This document shows positions 1-12,500 of a stretch of DNA of 64,000 nucleotides, piece after piece. Source of the DNA: Sistotremastrum niveocremeum HHB9708. Lineage: Eukaryota > Basidiomycota > Agaricomycetes > Sistotremastrales > Sistotremastraceae. Position 1 is the first letter of the stretch; each line of letters opens with the position of its first letter. The stretch covers positions 394,552 through 458,551 of the forward strand of contig KV419399.1 in assembly GCA_001630475.1 (NCBI GenBank), written 5' to 3'. The position numbers were made by a program, and so were the translations under genes. The notes beneath the pieces are model-generated. The model was not told where the DNA came from. It did not search any database and saw only the letters and a program-made list of their open reading frames with translations.

Positions 1-3000
1 AGATCATGACGTACATGTCGGTAGCAATATACCCAGGACAAATGGCATTTACTTGAATTCCTTCTTTCGCCCATTCATTGCTGAACGCCTTCGTCAGTTG
101 ACCCAAGGCTCCTTTCGCTGCTGCGTATGCAGGTACAGTTAAGCCACCTTGGAAAGTTAGAAGTGAACAGAAGTTGATGATTTTACCGCTATGCCGTGGC
201 AGCATGTGACGAGCGGCGGCTTGCGATAGAAGAAAGATCGATTTTAGATTGGTTTGAATCACCTGGATCGAGATGCAGGTAAGTAAGAGGATCAACGACG
301 ACGTAGAGATGGAAAATAAAGTAAGGAAGGGTGCAAAGATTCAAAAAAAGAGGAAGAAAGTGAAGCGAAATGAAACGTTGAACGCCAGAGCAGAGATTCG
401 GAGATCAAGAATGTCCATTTCAGACCCGAGGAACGTTCGTGATGCTTTGATAGAATACGAGAGTACCGTCGCGCGCGCCACGCTAATAGACAGAGGGCGA
501 GACCAAGAAAAAGCCGTCCTTCTAGCACCAGTTACCAGTCATGGGGGCAGAGTACCAAACATGACGTTCGTCCGTCGATAGATAAAGACTTTGTGGCTCA
601 AGATTCGTGACGACATCGCGGGTAAGGAGGCAAGTTCGAGTGTCGAGACAGGGCACGAGACTGTTTCGCTGGCCCAATGTTGGATTGACCCTCCCGGCGC
701 CTAGATGAAAGCCCTATTCGCCCTTTTGCTGTGCATAACTGATAAAGAGGATGGTCACGCGGATTTTTGTGCAAACGTGCGACGTAGGGTTCTAGTACGA
801 GACGGATGTCCCCTTGTCACGAGGTCACGACAGTGTCAATTCATAAAGTTTTGCTCGCCGGAAGGCCTTTGAGTAAGCCAGATCATGAGAACACGGAGCG
901 GAGATGGAACGAGAGCCCTGTCACACGAGAGGTGTACACTTAAAGTCGATTGGCACCATGATAGAAGTTGAGGAAGTAGAAAGGGGACGTTTCAGATTTG
1001 AGATCTTGTGAATCCGATTCGGATGAACAGGCCCGCAAGCCAAAACAAATTGCAACGATTGAAAGATCTCATTCATATTGACAGGTGAGGTGCGAAAACA
1101 TTGCCTTCTGTCCCTGGATAGTTGTTAGCCATGTGCGAATTGAATGAACGCACTTACTTTTCGCATTTCCGTCGATCATGAGAGCCGAGGCCACGGCGCC
1201 AACAACCACTTGTCTATCGCAGACAAATCATCTTTCACCGAATGAGGAACTCTCATGCCTCGGAGAAGACACAATAGTCATCAATGTGGCGTCTCCGTGC
1301 GCCGATATCTTCAAGCTCCCCCGAAAAGATATGATCAAATCTGGCGAACGGCTTGGAAATACTCCGCATATATTCTACAGCGTGTGAAACACTTTCGCCG
1401 AGAAGACAGATTGTGCGACTATTGAGAAAAGCGGCGGGACGAAGGGCCGATGAATGAGCACAGTCAATGGTATCAGGATGCCACCGAAGGACGTCGGCGG
1501 TAAACGAGGTCGACGCCAGGCACCTTTTCATTCAATTTCGAATGACACACCACAGCAAGCAAGTGAGCGTCCCAAACCGAAGCCAGTGTCGTGATTTCCA
1601 AGCAGACAGGGAGAATCCGGGATGTAAAACGAGGCGTCGGACCAAAATGGGGTTGGTAGCACCAGAAATTTAGATGAATGAACCGATATGCCGGGAAGCA
1701 AAGAGTGGTAGCTACGCAGCGAGGTAATCTGTATGCTATAGAAAATTTTCTTCTTTTGAATGCGCAGGTAGAAGGGGTGAGCAATACTGTCGGTGAGTCA
1801 TCTATGACGGACTGTGCGAGGCCGAGAAGTACCAATGATGAAGAGACAGGTACGGAAAAGATGGACTTTTTGGAACTACGAGACCACGAGACACTGTGCG
1901 GAAGAACAGAAGATAGGAAGAGAGTAGGGTCCGAAGCAATCTTGGCCAGCGACGGCGGACCATTCCCCATATGCACTGAAGATCATTGCAAGAGGTAATG
2001 AGCCCCTTCAGGTACGATGCTTGTTCTACGATTCGAGAGGAAGAACGACGACTAAACCCTTGACAAAGATAACGCATGAGTCGTTCGATGAAGAAAATTC
2101 TGGGTTGATCCGTAGTGAGGAGAACGTACCAGGAGAAGCGGAACCCTGCCCAGGGTCCCCAAGTCGAAAATAAATTGCCCATCGTCTGTGGTGTGTACAG
2201 AGCGGACATATGCTTGACGTCGTAGTAAAGAGTAGGCATGGCACGTCAGGCGCTTTGCCAGAGTAGGCGATATGAGGCAGCGGTGAGGGCTCGATGTGAG
2301 AGTCAATGGAAGCTCTGACATCGCGCTAATGGAAATGCCTTTTTTGGCGTCGGGATGCCGTAATGTGGGAATAAGATGACGTCAGATTCGGAGCCCGACG
2401 AAGTGTAAAGTCAAAAACGTGGGCTGCCTCTGAGGTGAACGGCGATTTCTGGAAAAAATAGAAGACGGCGAGCGTCGGGATGTCAGGGATACGCATATCT
2501 AGGATAACGACGGTGCATCGCGGGGCAAGCATGCGAAAATGCTCGTTGAAGCTCGAGGCCGAATGAGATATCGCCCAGGGATGAAGAAGAGAAGCACTAG
2601 TCGGGAGATGTGATGAAGCTAGATAGACAAGTTCAAGAACGTCCGTGTTCATGGATAGAAATTTCAATAAGAAGGAACGGATAACTTACGAATGGACCCG
2701 GCAACCCTAGTCATCGAAGCTTATTATGCAAGGGTTACCGAGGGCATGATCGCACAAAAGGTCCACTGTGTTGCTATATAACTGATTATCAGACATTTAG
2801 TTGCCGAGCTAAGGGATCAATGGCTATACCTCGCAATAGTCTTGTTGATATATTTGGCGACTTAGTGGAATTGCGGTCTAAAAGGGGATCAACATGCCGT
2901 CGAACCCGATGGACCAACGGTAGCAGTGCCGCCACAAACCTGAGATAGAGCGCAGCAGCGCTCATAGTGGCTCAGTCAAAGACGGGAACAAAAGACGGCC

Positions 3001-4804
3001 GAAGGGGTTTGTTGCTACGGGAAAGCGTAACTCGCTGTGCCGGAAAGGACCTCAAGATAGATCTAGCAAACTAGGCCGAAATAAGTATCGTCTGTCTCGG
3101 GATCTTTGACAAATGGTCTGGGGTCATTTACCTAGATCTCATCTCGACTCGACGCGCATACATCCAAAAGGATTTGCCAAGTGCGCCTTTGGCAAGGACT
3201 GATAAGAGGGCACTAACAAATCGCGCTACAAGAGCGGGGTGATCGGCGAGACGAGAGAGATGATCCCACGAGCGTGAGGCGAGCCTGGCACGATGCAGAG
3301 GGCTATGCAGTTTGAAGATAGCGCTGTAAAATGGTCATGAGTCTCGTTGAATGCTTAGAATATACCCAAAGCGACGTTTGGAAAAACGATGAAGTAGAGA
3401 AGCGGCTCGCGCATGCGAGGGCACAGGAGAGGGAATAAACGCAAAAGAGTCGAAGTCTAGATCATCAACCAAGGGTTTGCACCGGAGGACGATAGCCGAT
3501 TCACAGAGATGTTACTAGCATGAGATAGCAGGCACGGAGAAGGAAGGGCTTCGCGTGGCTGAAGGCGCTCAAAGGCGATGGAGTGATCGATGACATTATT
3601 GATCGAGTATTGGCGTTAGGCTGAATCGAACGGACAAATCCCGGGAGCTATTGAGAACAGCATGGGGATAAATGGCATACCGGTGTACCCACTAACGCTA
3701 GCGTGGTGCAACAAAGTAGACATGTTGCCAGAGATTGTGGCGGCCGTGTCGAGCGACATAGTGCGCCGTACATAAAATCGAGTTTGTCGCTAAAGTCTGC
3801 CGACCAAGCGTGATCATATGATAGGATGAGAACTGGTCAAGAGAAAAGCAGGGTCCAGTTATCAACTAAAGAGGTTAGGTCCAACTGGGCAGCGAGAACG
3901 ACGAGATGCTGCGGCGCTTGCGGAGGAGAAAATGACACTGGGAAGGTTGCCTGGAAGCCCGGAAAGTGCCTTAATTTGTTTTGTTCCTTTTCGGCGAGAG
4001 TTCAGAATCGTCAAGACTTGCAATTGAAGCCATTTGACAGGGCCGAGGAGCTCAGGAAACGTCGACCCCGCCATCCCACGTGCTTGGAGTACGTAAGCCG
4101 TCGCTAGCATCGGAAGTTCGGAAACGGATGTAGCCAGGGTCAGAGCTCGGCGATAAGCAGGCAGTTCGGGTGTAGCCGGGAGTTGAACACAAAGCGGTTG
4201 AACGAGAAACAAAGAACGACGGAAAAAGGGAATAGGAAAAAGAATAAAAGAAGATGGCGAAAGAAACGAAGCGAAAAAAGGGATAGAGAAAGAGAAGAAG
4301 GAGCAGTACACTCACGTCGTCCCAGTCCTGTTCTGAAAACTCTTCAGCCTTGGCACGTCTTTGTATGCCGGCGCAATTGACGAGAATGTCGATGGAACCC
4401 ATGCGAGCTAGGGCAGCTGGGACGAGAGCCTTGACGTCCTCTGAAGATCCAAGATCGCACGGTAGGACGTGGACGTCGGGGGCCGGGCTGGAAGGGTTCT
4501 GGAGCGACGCATGTATTTCACGTAAAGAATGGGAGATGAAAGACGGTGGCTCGATTGGCTGGTCTTGGGGGGGAGGGCGAACTGCGAGGCAAATTGTAGC
4601 GCCAGATTGAGCGAGCGCTTTCGCGCATGCAGCGCCGATCCCTGGATACATGCGTCAGTGGGCGAATTTGGGGGGCTAGACGACGAGGAGCGTGCCTCTA
4701 GTGGCGCCAGTAATCAAGACAGTTTTGCCAGCGAGGTCAAAGAGGGCGGGGGCGGGGACGGCGGGCGTGGACGTGTAGTCGTCGCTGGCGGTGACGGCGA
4801 GCAT
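1..4804 (-). CDS. Short-chain dehydrogenase/reductase (SDR), 2-deoxy-D-gluconate 3-dehydrogenase-like; C-terminus off window
   Basis: An NAD(P)-dependent oxidoreductase of the classical SDR family, probably cytosolic and acting on a sugar acid or polyol. Three coding exons are visible: 4804-4696, 4641-4316 and 262 running off the left edge. The cofactor motif TGATRGIG is split by intron 1. The NCAG motif follows in exon 2. The catalytic Ser and Tyr-x-x-x-Lys lie in exon 3 (SLLTFQGG, then YAAAK), followed by a CPGYIATDM block typical of KduD-like SDRs. Exon 2 ends at WDD and exon 3 resumes at VIQTNL, exactly as in an uninterrupted SDR, both in phase 0. Two oddities: intron 1 (4642-4695) starts with GC, and intron 2 is 4,053 nt. 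The start at 4804 was chosen because family similarity begins soon after it; an in-frame upstream ATG at 4927 would add 41 residues. Substrate specificity is not provable here. Confidence 0.85.
263..4315 (-). other. 4,053-nt intron, probable insertion inside the SDR gene
   Basis: The segment is bounded by a GTGAGT donor (just below 4316) and a CAG acceptor (263-265). Other introns placed in this window are mostly 43-90 nt, so almost all of it is probably inserted DNA. It holds several minus-strand open frames (about 2667-2326, 2239-1802 and 1976-1473), none with a recognisable domain. A purine-rich stretch on the plus strand (about 4195-4305) lies next to the donor. I found no terminal inverted repeats, poly-A tail or target duplication that I would defend. 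It could be a decayed mobile element, a nested decayed gene or an assembly join. Confidence 0.6.
4642..4695 (-). other. GC-AG intron in the SDR gene
   Basis: On the minus strand exon 1 ends ...ACTAGAG and the next bases are GCACGC. The intron ends TATCCAG. Joining AGAG to GGATCGGC restores TGATRGIGAA, the invariant SDR cofactor loop, so the border is fixed by the protein. The length (54 nt) matches ordinary introns here. GC donors are a known minority class. Confidence 0.75.
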
Positions 4805-5136
4805 TGAGAGTGTAATCTTATCGCCGCCATCTCCGAGGCGAGGTGCGGGTCGGCCGGGCCGGAGAGAGTTCCGGGATGCGAGATGCAGATCTGCGGGTCG
4901 GGACTCGGAGGTCAGGGGGGATGCCAAGTTGTGGAGTTCCGGATGTTCGTTTGTTTACTAGGCCGTTTCCGGATTAGGACGGAAGTCGGGCCGTTCTAGC
5001 TCATGTCCGGAGACGCGAACACTCCTCCTTCATTTCATTCTCCAATTTCAAAAATAATATTCCAAGTCAAGTGACCGTTATAAAATGCACACCTCATCGC
5101 CCTCAGCTCCCCATCCCCTCCTCGTCGCTCACCGTC
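4805..5136. promoter_or_regulatory. Divergent promoter between SDR and zinc dehydrogenase, three TCCGGA sites
   Basis: The 332-bp gap separates two head-to-head dehydrogenase genes. It holds three copies of the palindrome TCCGGA (4938-4943, 4958-4963, 5006-5011). The first two sit in identical TTCCGGAT contexts 20 bp apart. A TATA-like TTATAAAAT lies near 5078, about 60 bp before the plus-strand ATG. CGG-containing palindromes are typical targets of fungal Zn2Cys6 regulators, so coordinate control is plausible but inferred. Confidence 0.45.
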
Positions 5137-6568
5137 ATGTCCAGTGCCCTCCCCCTCCACACCTCCGCCGTCCTCCACGGTGCCCAGGACATCCAGCTCG
5201 AGGCCCGCACCTCCTGGCCTCCCGCCCCAGGTGAAGCCCAGGTCGCCGTCATGTCGACGGGTCTCTGTGGCTCAGACCGTGCGTAATATCTGCTATACCA
5301 TCTCCTCGTCGTTGACAGCGTCGTCCAGTCCATTATTATCAGCACGCTCGCAACGGGGACTTTGTCGTCCGCGCCCCGCTCGTGCTAGGTCATGAGGGTG
5401 CTGGCATCATCACTGCTCTCGGACCTCCTCTGCCTCACTCACCGTCGTCCAACTCCCCTCTCGACGCCTCGCATCCCCTGAACCGTCCCCTCCGCGTCGG
5501 TGACCGTGTCGCTCTCGAGGCCGGCATCATGTGTCGCTCCTGCTCGTTCTGTCTCTCAGGCAGATACAACCTCTGCTCGAAAATGCGCTTCTGCTCGTCC
5601 GCCAAAACGTTCCCGCACTCCGACGGAACTCTGCAATCAAAAATGAACCACCCCATTGCACTTCTCCATCCGTAAGTCCTGATAATTTCTCCGTTACCCC
5701 ACACTTGCTTATTTCCCGCTCTCTTTCTTTCTGGATCTCGCCTACCTCCTCAGCCTTCCCCAAAACCTCTCCTTCCATCTGGGATCTCTAGCAGAGCCCC
5801 TTTCCGTGATCTTGCACGCCACCCGACGCGCCGCACTCCCGCGTGCCTCGACGATTGCCATTTTCGGTGCCGGTACTATCGGCCTGCTCGCTGCTTCCCT
5901 CGTCCGTAGCCAGCCATTTTCAGCATCGCGGATCCTCATGCTCGACATCAACCAAGCACGTCTGGATTATGCCCGCAATAACGGATTCGTCGACGACACC
6001 TTCTGTCTCCCCTTAGCCAGGCGCGAAGAAGCGAAGGAGTGGTCAGCCGAGGAGAAGATCCAGCGTGCGCGAGCCAACATTGGCAAAGCGTTTGCACATT
6101 TCGGGTACTCCGAGGGAGAAGGCGTCGACTGCGTCTACGAATGCACGGGTGCCGAACCCTGCATTCAAATGGGAATTTTCGCGTCAAGACCTGGTGGCCG
6201 TCTCCTCGTCATCGGGATGGGATCGTCGAACGTCAACCTTCCGTTGCTGTCTGCAGCTACACGGGAAGTCGACATTGTGGGCGTCTTCCGATACGTGGAC
6301 ACGTATCCTGAGGCATTACAGCTCCTGTCGGAGAATGAAGAGTGCGTACCCCTCCTTTGTTTTCGGACCCCCGTCTCTCACATACTGACCACTGTCGATC
6401 TACAGTCTGCGCATGAAAGCTGAGAAGCTGGTGACTCATCAGTTCCCATTGAGCAGAACGACGGAAGCGTTCGAGCTGCTCGGAAGGGGAAGAGGACCAC
6501 AAGGAGAAGTCGTTCTCAAGGTGATGGTGGGTCCCGCCGGGGTGGGTGAGCGCGATGTGGTCGAGTGA
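5137..6568 (+). CDS. Zinc-dependent medium-chain dehydrogenase, sorbitol/xylitol/L-arabinitol dehydrogenase type
   Basis: Oxidises a polyol to the ketose with NAD(P), using a catalytic zinc. Four exons (5137-5278, 5329-5671, 5754-6341, 6406-6568) give 411 residues, normal for the family or slightly long because of a Ser/Pro-rich insert around residue 95. The zinc site begins at GLCGSD, with GHEGAG after the SDLHYY-type segment restored by splicing intron 1. The structural-zinc cysteines are in CRSCSFCLSGRYNLC. The Rossmann motif is GAGTIGLLAA (about residue 190). The ATG at 5137 follows a TATA-like box and starts directly before the family similarity. It is divergent from the SDR gene, which suggests a shared sugar-alcohol or sugar-acid route. 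The exact substrate is not determined. Confidence 0.9.
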
Positions 6569-9500
6569 TTTTCCCGTTCCCCTCTCGCCTTGTCCCGCGC
6601 ATCATGATTGTCACACTTTCGGCATCCTCCCTCTCCATTCTCTCATTCATCAGCAAGCCATTCCTCTCCGCCCGCCTTGCCTTGCCACCTCGCTCATCTC
6701 ACTTTACACGCCACGTTGCCATTTCGATCTCCCCCTGAATTGCCCGACTCCATGAGCGACTTTTCTAGGCGCGGGTGGTAATTCCATTCGACTGTATTAC
6801 CATTATTCCATACCCTCCGACTTGCTCCCGTGATACACTAGTCTCACTCATCTTCATGATCTTGTATTTAAACCCACTCTGTACTCGCTTTCTTGAGAGT
6901 TGTTGTCACGATATATTAGCTGCATCTTTATCAACTCCCTCATAATTTTTCTGTTCGTTTGTCATCTTTTCGACCTGAGCAAGATTTGAAAGACATGCAC
7001 AGGATCTAAGCTCGCAAGGCGCTTAACATTAAAAAATGATAAGCCGTGAACCGGGATACGATACCCGGGCCGAGAGACGCGCAGGATCAATATATTCCAA
7101 GATTTCGTTCCGAATAAACCGAATGGATATGAGCACGCTTTTATCTAAACGATCGAATAGCCTGATATATTCTTAATCCTGGAGTCAGTTGACTTTTCGT
7201 CCTCGTGCCTGCGTGGAACGGACGGATGAGATCCACATCTCCACCAGCGCGCCGGGGAAGAGGAGGTGGGGTAATCAGAGATTATCAAAAGACCAAATCT
7301 CGCGGGCCTTTGCAGGAATGCCGGCAATCCGTCATTGACGTCGGTTTCGGCACTATATTTTCGCAACCTCGGCATCTCTGCAACTCCTCGTTCTGTACCT
7401 TCCTGCCAAGCTGCGAGTCGTTCCCATGAATGCACGTTTTTATCGCATATATTCCTTCAGTTTGAAACCACGAAAAAGGATATCGTAAGCATGCGCTATT
7501 CGGTCTTTCCATGCCGCCCTTTGAGGGCATAGACGCTCTTTACGGAATTTTCCCTGTAAATCAGGGATTGGGTATTTTGAGAGCTGACTCCCAATAAAGC
7601 AAATGCCGAAGCACTTCCCGAAAAGGCCCGATCCAATCATCAAACCTACACATGTCGACAAACATTACTCGCACCGTGAGAGATGTAATTGACCCTTGAA
7701 AGGTGCGTGCACCTTTACGCTAGTCCTCGGTACACCGACTGTGTTGAAACTCGTCAATCACATTTGTTGCACGACATATGACTTCATTTCAACCACCCTG
7801 CCAAGAAGGCATCCATCGTAAGTCGTTATAGCAGTACTCCAAATATGGGTATTGAACCCCTAGCCCGCTCTGGTGCCATATCCTGGATATCCTGAGTCGT
7901 GAATGGCCGACTTAGCCGTATCGCTAAGTTTTGAATGACAGGGTGAGCTGAGGAGGGAGGTACGCCACATGCCACACAGCCACTTATGGCATCGATCTCA
8001 CGAGGTTCGTCCCGTGTCCCCCTCCTTACATCGCCTGGACAAGTCCATCATACGCCCTAGCATTCAGTCGGGCTGCATGTTCGTCTCCTATGAAAAGCGC
8101 TTGGACTACCCTGTTTCGGAACGTGATAGTTTCGGACGTTTTCTAACATAAATCATGATCATTGACATTCACAGCATACACTGTCTCGTAACCCATCGTT
8201 TCGGTCTTTACGCCACGCCAACATGTACCCTAGGACTTGTGACCTTTACTCTTCTATCTTAGCTGTTCTCGGTTTGTTGGGACTTCACCGTTTCGCCACC
8301 TAGGTTCCCAACTGCATGCATCGAACCTCTTTCTGACGCCGAATGATAGACGCTCGTCACAGCGTATCGAATCCCAATCAGCTTCCTTCATCCATCCGAT
8401 CTTTCGTTCAACAAGACGCAATCCAGACTCTTGTTGTCACCGTACGCCGTGATGCGCTTCCTTTCTTTGGCTAACTCTCGCACAAAACCGAAGGTTAGTA
8501 TGACAAACGCCTCAAGCCTCCTTTCAGCCACCCTGATTATCCCGAGCAAGACGGAAGCAGAGATCTTCAATGACGGCGAGCCGCGGGAAATTTGTCACGT
8601 AGCTTCTCTTTGTGGTAGGTCTCCCTGTCATGTCCTATAGACGCCTTCTTACTATCTGCTAGAACCATATTTATGCGTGTGACCGCTTACCCTGAAGGAG
8701 TGCATCTGAGACGTCAAAGGTTCTCACAGTAGCCTCGATAGACGCGTGAGACTCAGCGTGCCTTTCCTTTCGCGCGGTGAAACAACGGGAATCAACTCTG
8801 CATCGTTACTCACCATATATGGGTCCTGCAAGGAACGCGGGGTAAGGGCACAAATGATCGAAGACACCCTCACAAAACCACGTTTACCCGCCGGCGTTTC
8901 TGTCTTTGTCTTGTTCAGACGACAGTATGACGCTTGGCTGAATAAATGCAGACGTGGGGGACATAGATGGGGAGTCCAGCACATCGTCCAGCACGAGATG
9001 TGATCGGTTCGGATGCTGTTTATGGAAGCGTATACAGAGCTATTTCTGCCAGAGGTCCGCGGCCGGACTAAAAATCCACCCGTCGAAACGTGACGAGTTT
9101 TCCGATTCTCTGAATTTGAGCTGCCACGCTGCACCATCGAGACGTCTTCCCATCTCTGGACAGGCACAAACACCCACTAAAGACCCGAAACTAGCCAGAA
9201 CCATTACGGTCAACAGTCGGAACGCTGGCTCCCATCGCACGATGATCTAGTCCTAGACCTCAGAAGTGGGCGTGACAGGAGTATGTATTCTCACGACGAG
9301 CCGCCGGTCCCCTGGCCTCAGATCACTAATTGCAAAGTTGCGGAGAAAGGCTGAAATCGTAAGTGAACCCTTCGCGGGAACTGCCAGTCCCTTGAGGATC
9401 GGAATCACCCAGGAACAGAAGCCTGTACCAAGAGAGTAATGAGTTTAGCTCGTAGCTCTCTAATCAGAGTGGAGTGTTTGTATACAGGAAGAGCCTTAAC

Positions 9501-12500
9501 TCTTTTCACTGGAATCATGCCGAGAATTCACTGCTTAGAATGCTTTAGACGAGGCTGTGAAGGTTCCCAGTCTTCTCCGTCGGGATTTTGGAAAAGAGAT
9601 TATACGGGATACCAACAATCTGATCTTTGTTTGATGAGATTGGTCACAGGCTACAATAGCCAGCGATGGTACGCACAACTTTTAAAAGACCCGCGAGGTC
9701 GAGAAGGCAGGAAAACATTTCCAAGAGAAAATATCAACCTCAAAAGGGAATAGAGCGTGCACTCGCAGGAGACTTACCTGCGAAAGATGCGTCAGTACCC
9801 TTCGTCAGTAGCTAAGCGGGAGAAGAGAGGTCACGAAAATCTGAGTTGAATCAGCTAAGCCAATCTCTCGGTAGAAGATCGTAAGCAAATACTCACAGGA
9901 GAGAGAGGGCTCCTAAATATTGATCCCGAACGGGTAAGAGCAAGAACCAATCCGAACGCACTACAGTAACTATGATGAGGTCGGGCAAGAGCTTCTATGA
10001 CTTAAGACGCCTAAAGGAATCAAATTTGAACATCCAGAGAATCTCCGAGATGACGTCGTTGAGCGTACTGGCAAGTCTATATGTGAAGAAGAAAGAAGCC
10101 TCCGGCTACAAACAAACATACAAAACAAAGCAAACGCAAAGGCACACACCAGTCGATCTCGAGTGTTTTGACCAAGGCATCGCGATTCCGCATGACTATC
10201 ATATGCGCCACATTGAACAAGACATCTTTGGGTCTTTGCTGAATGAAATCTTGAGCAATCTAGCGTAATTTGTCCGGTCGAATGAGATCGAAGCCCAGAT
10301 CCCGAAAGCCTCTCCAGGAACACGCATATACATATGGGTGCCCGTTCTTCCCGTTGATGCTCGTGGCAGGAGTATGCGTTCTGCATGACTGCGGGTAATA
10401 TGATGGTTTGTCGGAGTCCACAAGTCGAGAGCCAGATCAACAGCGACAGCGAGGCGAACATTGATTTCCCTACTTCTAGAACCGTGGGTCGTGCTTCCCA
10501 GGAGCCCGCCCACTTTGGTTTCTGTGTGATCATGGAGGTATGTCGGTGCTGTACGATCGATCGTAAGATTTGGAATCGCTCCCCCGCAAACGCATATGTA
10601 CATACGCTGTGTGTGCTGAAAGCTCTGTCAAAAGTTATACGCGACGCATATGACTGGGAGCACGATCGAAACGACAGGAGACTGCTGTTCATACTCGATC
10701 TTTCGCTAGGTGGCTGATTCCCATGAGAATGCCTGCTCAAGTAAGCGCTGAATTTCGAAGGATACCCCCTGGATATGGCTAATCTCTGCTTCGAGCAGAT
10801 TAGAACATGCACGAGGCCGATTGAGTCGTTCTTAATCGAGATTCAGGGATTCGAAGCCAGATCACAAACAGGGAGTAGCCAGTAACCCTATATGTCCAGT
10901 CAAATATCACAAGTCATAACTCTTCAACCGACAAACGTTCCCGAAATTTTCAAGGCTCGTGAGACACTGTAACAGGCGTTCAAAACCCATGTGCAACACA
11001 ATGTCCGAGGGATCCTGGAGTCTGCGGTCATTGCCACATTCAGAATGAACCCTATGTTTCTGAAGGAGTAAAACGTTCCGACGAAGCCGAAGATGGTCCC
11101 TGGCAGGAGTAAGATGCAACCCTCGACATGCTTCTCGGGCGACATCTCGTTCGATCGTCACCCCAGATATAAGGAGCCGAGTCGTATTTGCCATGCATGA
11201 AAAAATCGCTCGAGGACGATTCTGAATGAGGAACGATTGTGGCATTTCATAGGGGCAACTCTCGAGATTGTCAGGCCTAGGTCAACGATTCAAAGCTCTC
11301 TGAAACTTCGGAATGCGTGCTCGACCGCCACAAACAGAAGCTGCCTTCGCAAATCAGCCAGAAGCCCTCTGTGTTTTGCATGGGAAGAACACAGCGAATA
11401 GGAGGTTGGACTGTTATAGACAAGAGTTGGAACCACTTTGTTTGGTACTCAAATCATGAGCTGCTAGCTGATTTTCGCATCACTCAGTCCGGTAGAACGG
11501 CGCCCTCCTATGCTTAGCGAGGATGTGCCCCAAAATCCATGCCTGTTTGTGCGAGTAAGGCCACATAGAAGTTTGATGAAGGGAAAAAGCCAAAAGATGA
11601 CGAACACGTTCCAAGGCACCTCATTGGGAAAGGAAACCGCCACCAGTCTGGTGCTGAGAGGAGACCGACGCAGAAGCTGCTCCGGCGTGCCCCGGATTTG
11701 GAAAAACAACACGTGAATTGTCTAACTAAATTTGGGTGTCGGCTTCGGGCTCCGGAAGCTTAAATAATCTGCTTCCGACTTCCAAAGCACACTCTTTCAG
11801 TTCGTCTAATACATGGATGGTCCCTGTACTTTATATTGTCCCTCATGCTCCTGAGCGATAAAAGCTCACGGATCTACCTAGGAGGCCTTTTTTCACACGA
11901 TTATCTCGTCGGCTCCGTCCTCGCTAGCGATTGGCGTACCAGGACCCATGGGTTGCAAAGACCGCCGGTTCGGATGCTGTAATTTGTACGAAAAAATTGG
12001 GATATGATCGAAGCCTGTCGATAGGAGGCTGTAAGTGCGGTAGGCGACGATTATTGCAGAGAGCCTGCGGATAAGGTGGGAAAAGACCCGGTTGCGGCCT
12101 GGATATTGACAGAAGGTGTTTCCAGACAATGAACACATTAGCGCCTTGCCTCTCCAAAGTAGGAACCTCTATGAGTTGATCAGGAACCGGAAAACCAACG
12201 TCTAAACCCCTGAACGCGATGCAGAGCCCTCGTTTTGGATGTTCGCCTAGCGAGCCTCCCCTATCCCGGACGATCCCGCATTCCTGAGACAGAGGCGTAG
12301 GAATCATAGCCAAAGGCAAAGCCGAAGAACGGCAGTACGTAACTACCACAGATCTGCACGAAAATCGATCGCTAATCAGTGGCAAAATGACCAATAAACT
12401 TGCTGCGTACCATTTTGTCCAGAAATTCCTTTGGTCGGCTGATCTGCATCTCTACTCTTCTGCTCGCTATCTCAGTTCGTGCCGGTCAGGGATCTAGGGA

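Noticed and set aside
1473-2239. Overlapping minus-strand frames in the SDR intron as a membrane protein gene
   Set aside because: Hydrophobic patches are present but no known motif, and no splice sites joined them into one frame.
377-4204. 8-bp GTTGAACG at both ends of the SDR insert (377-384 and 4197-4204) as a hAT-like target duplication
   Set aside because: A near copy (AGTTGAAC) also occurs beside the right one, and the adjoining ends are not inverted repeats. Probably chance.
9970-10812. 280-codon minus-strand open frame
   Set aside because: It is long for chance but has no domain, odd composition (many Ser, Cys and His) and no family likeness. Kept only as a note in the gene-poor stretch.
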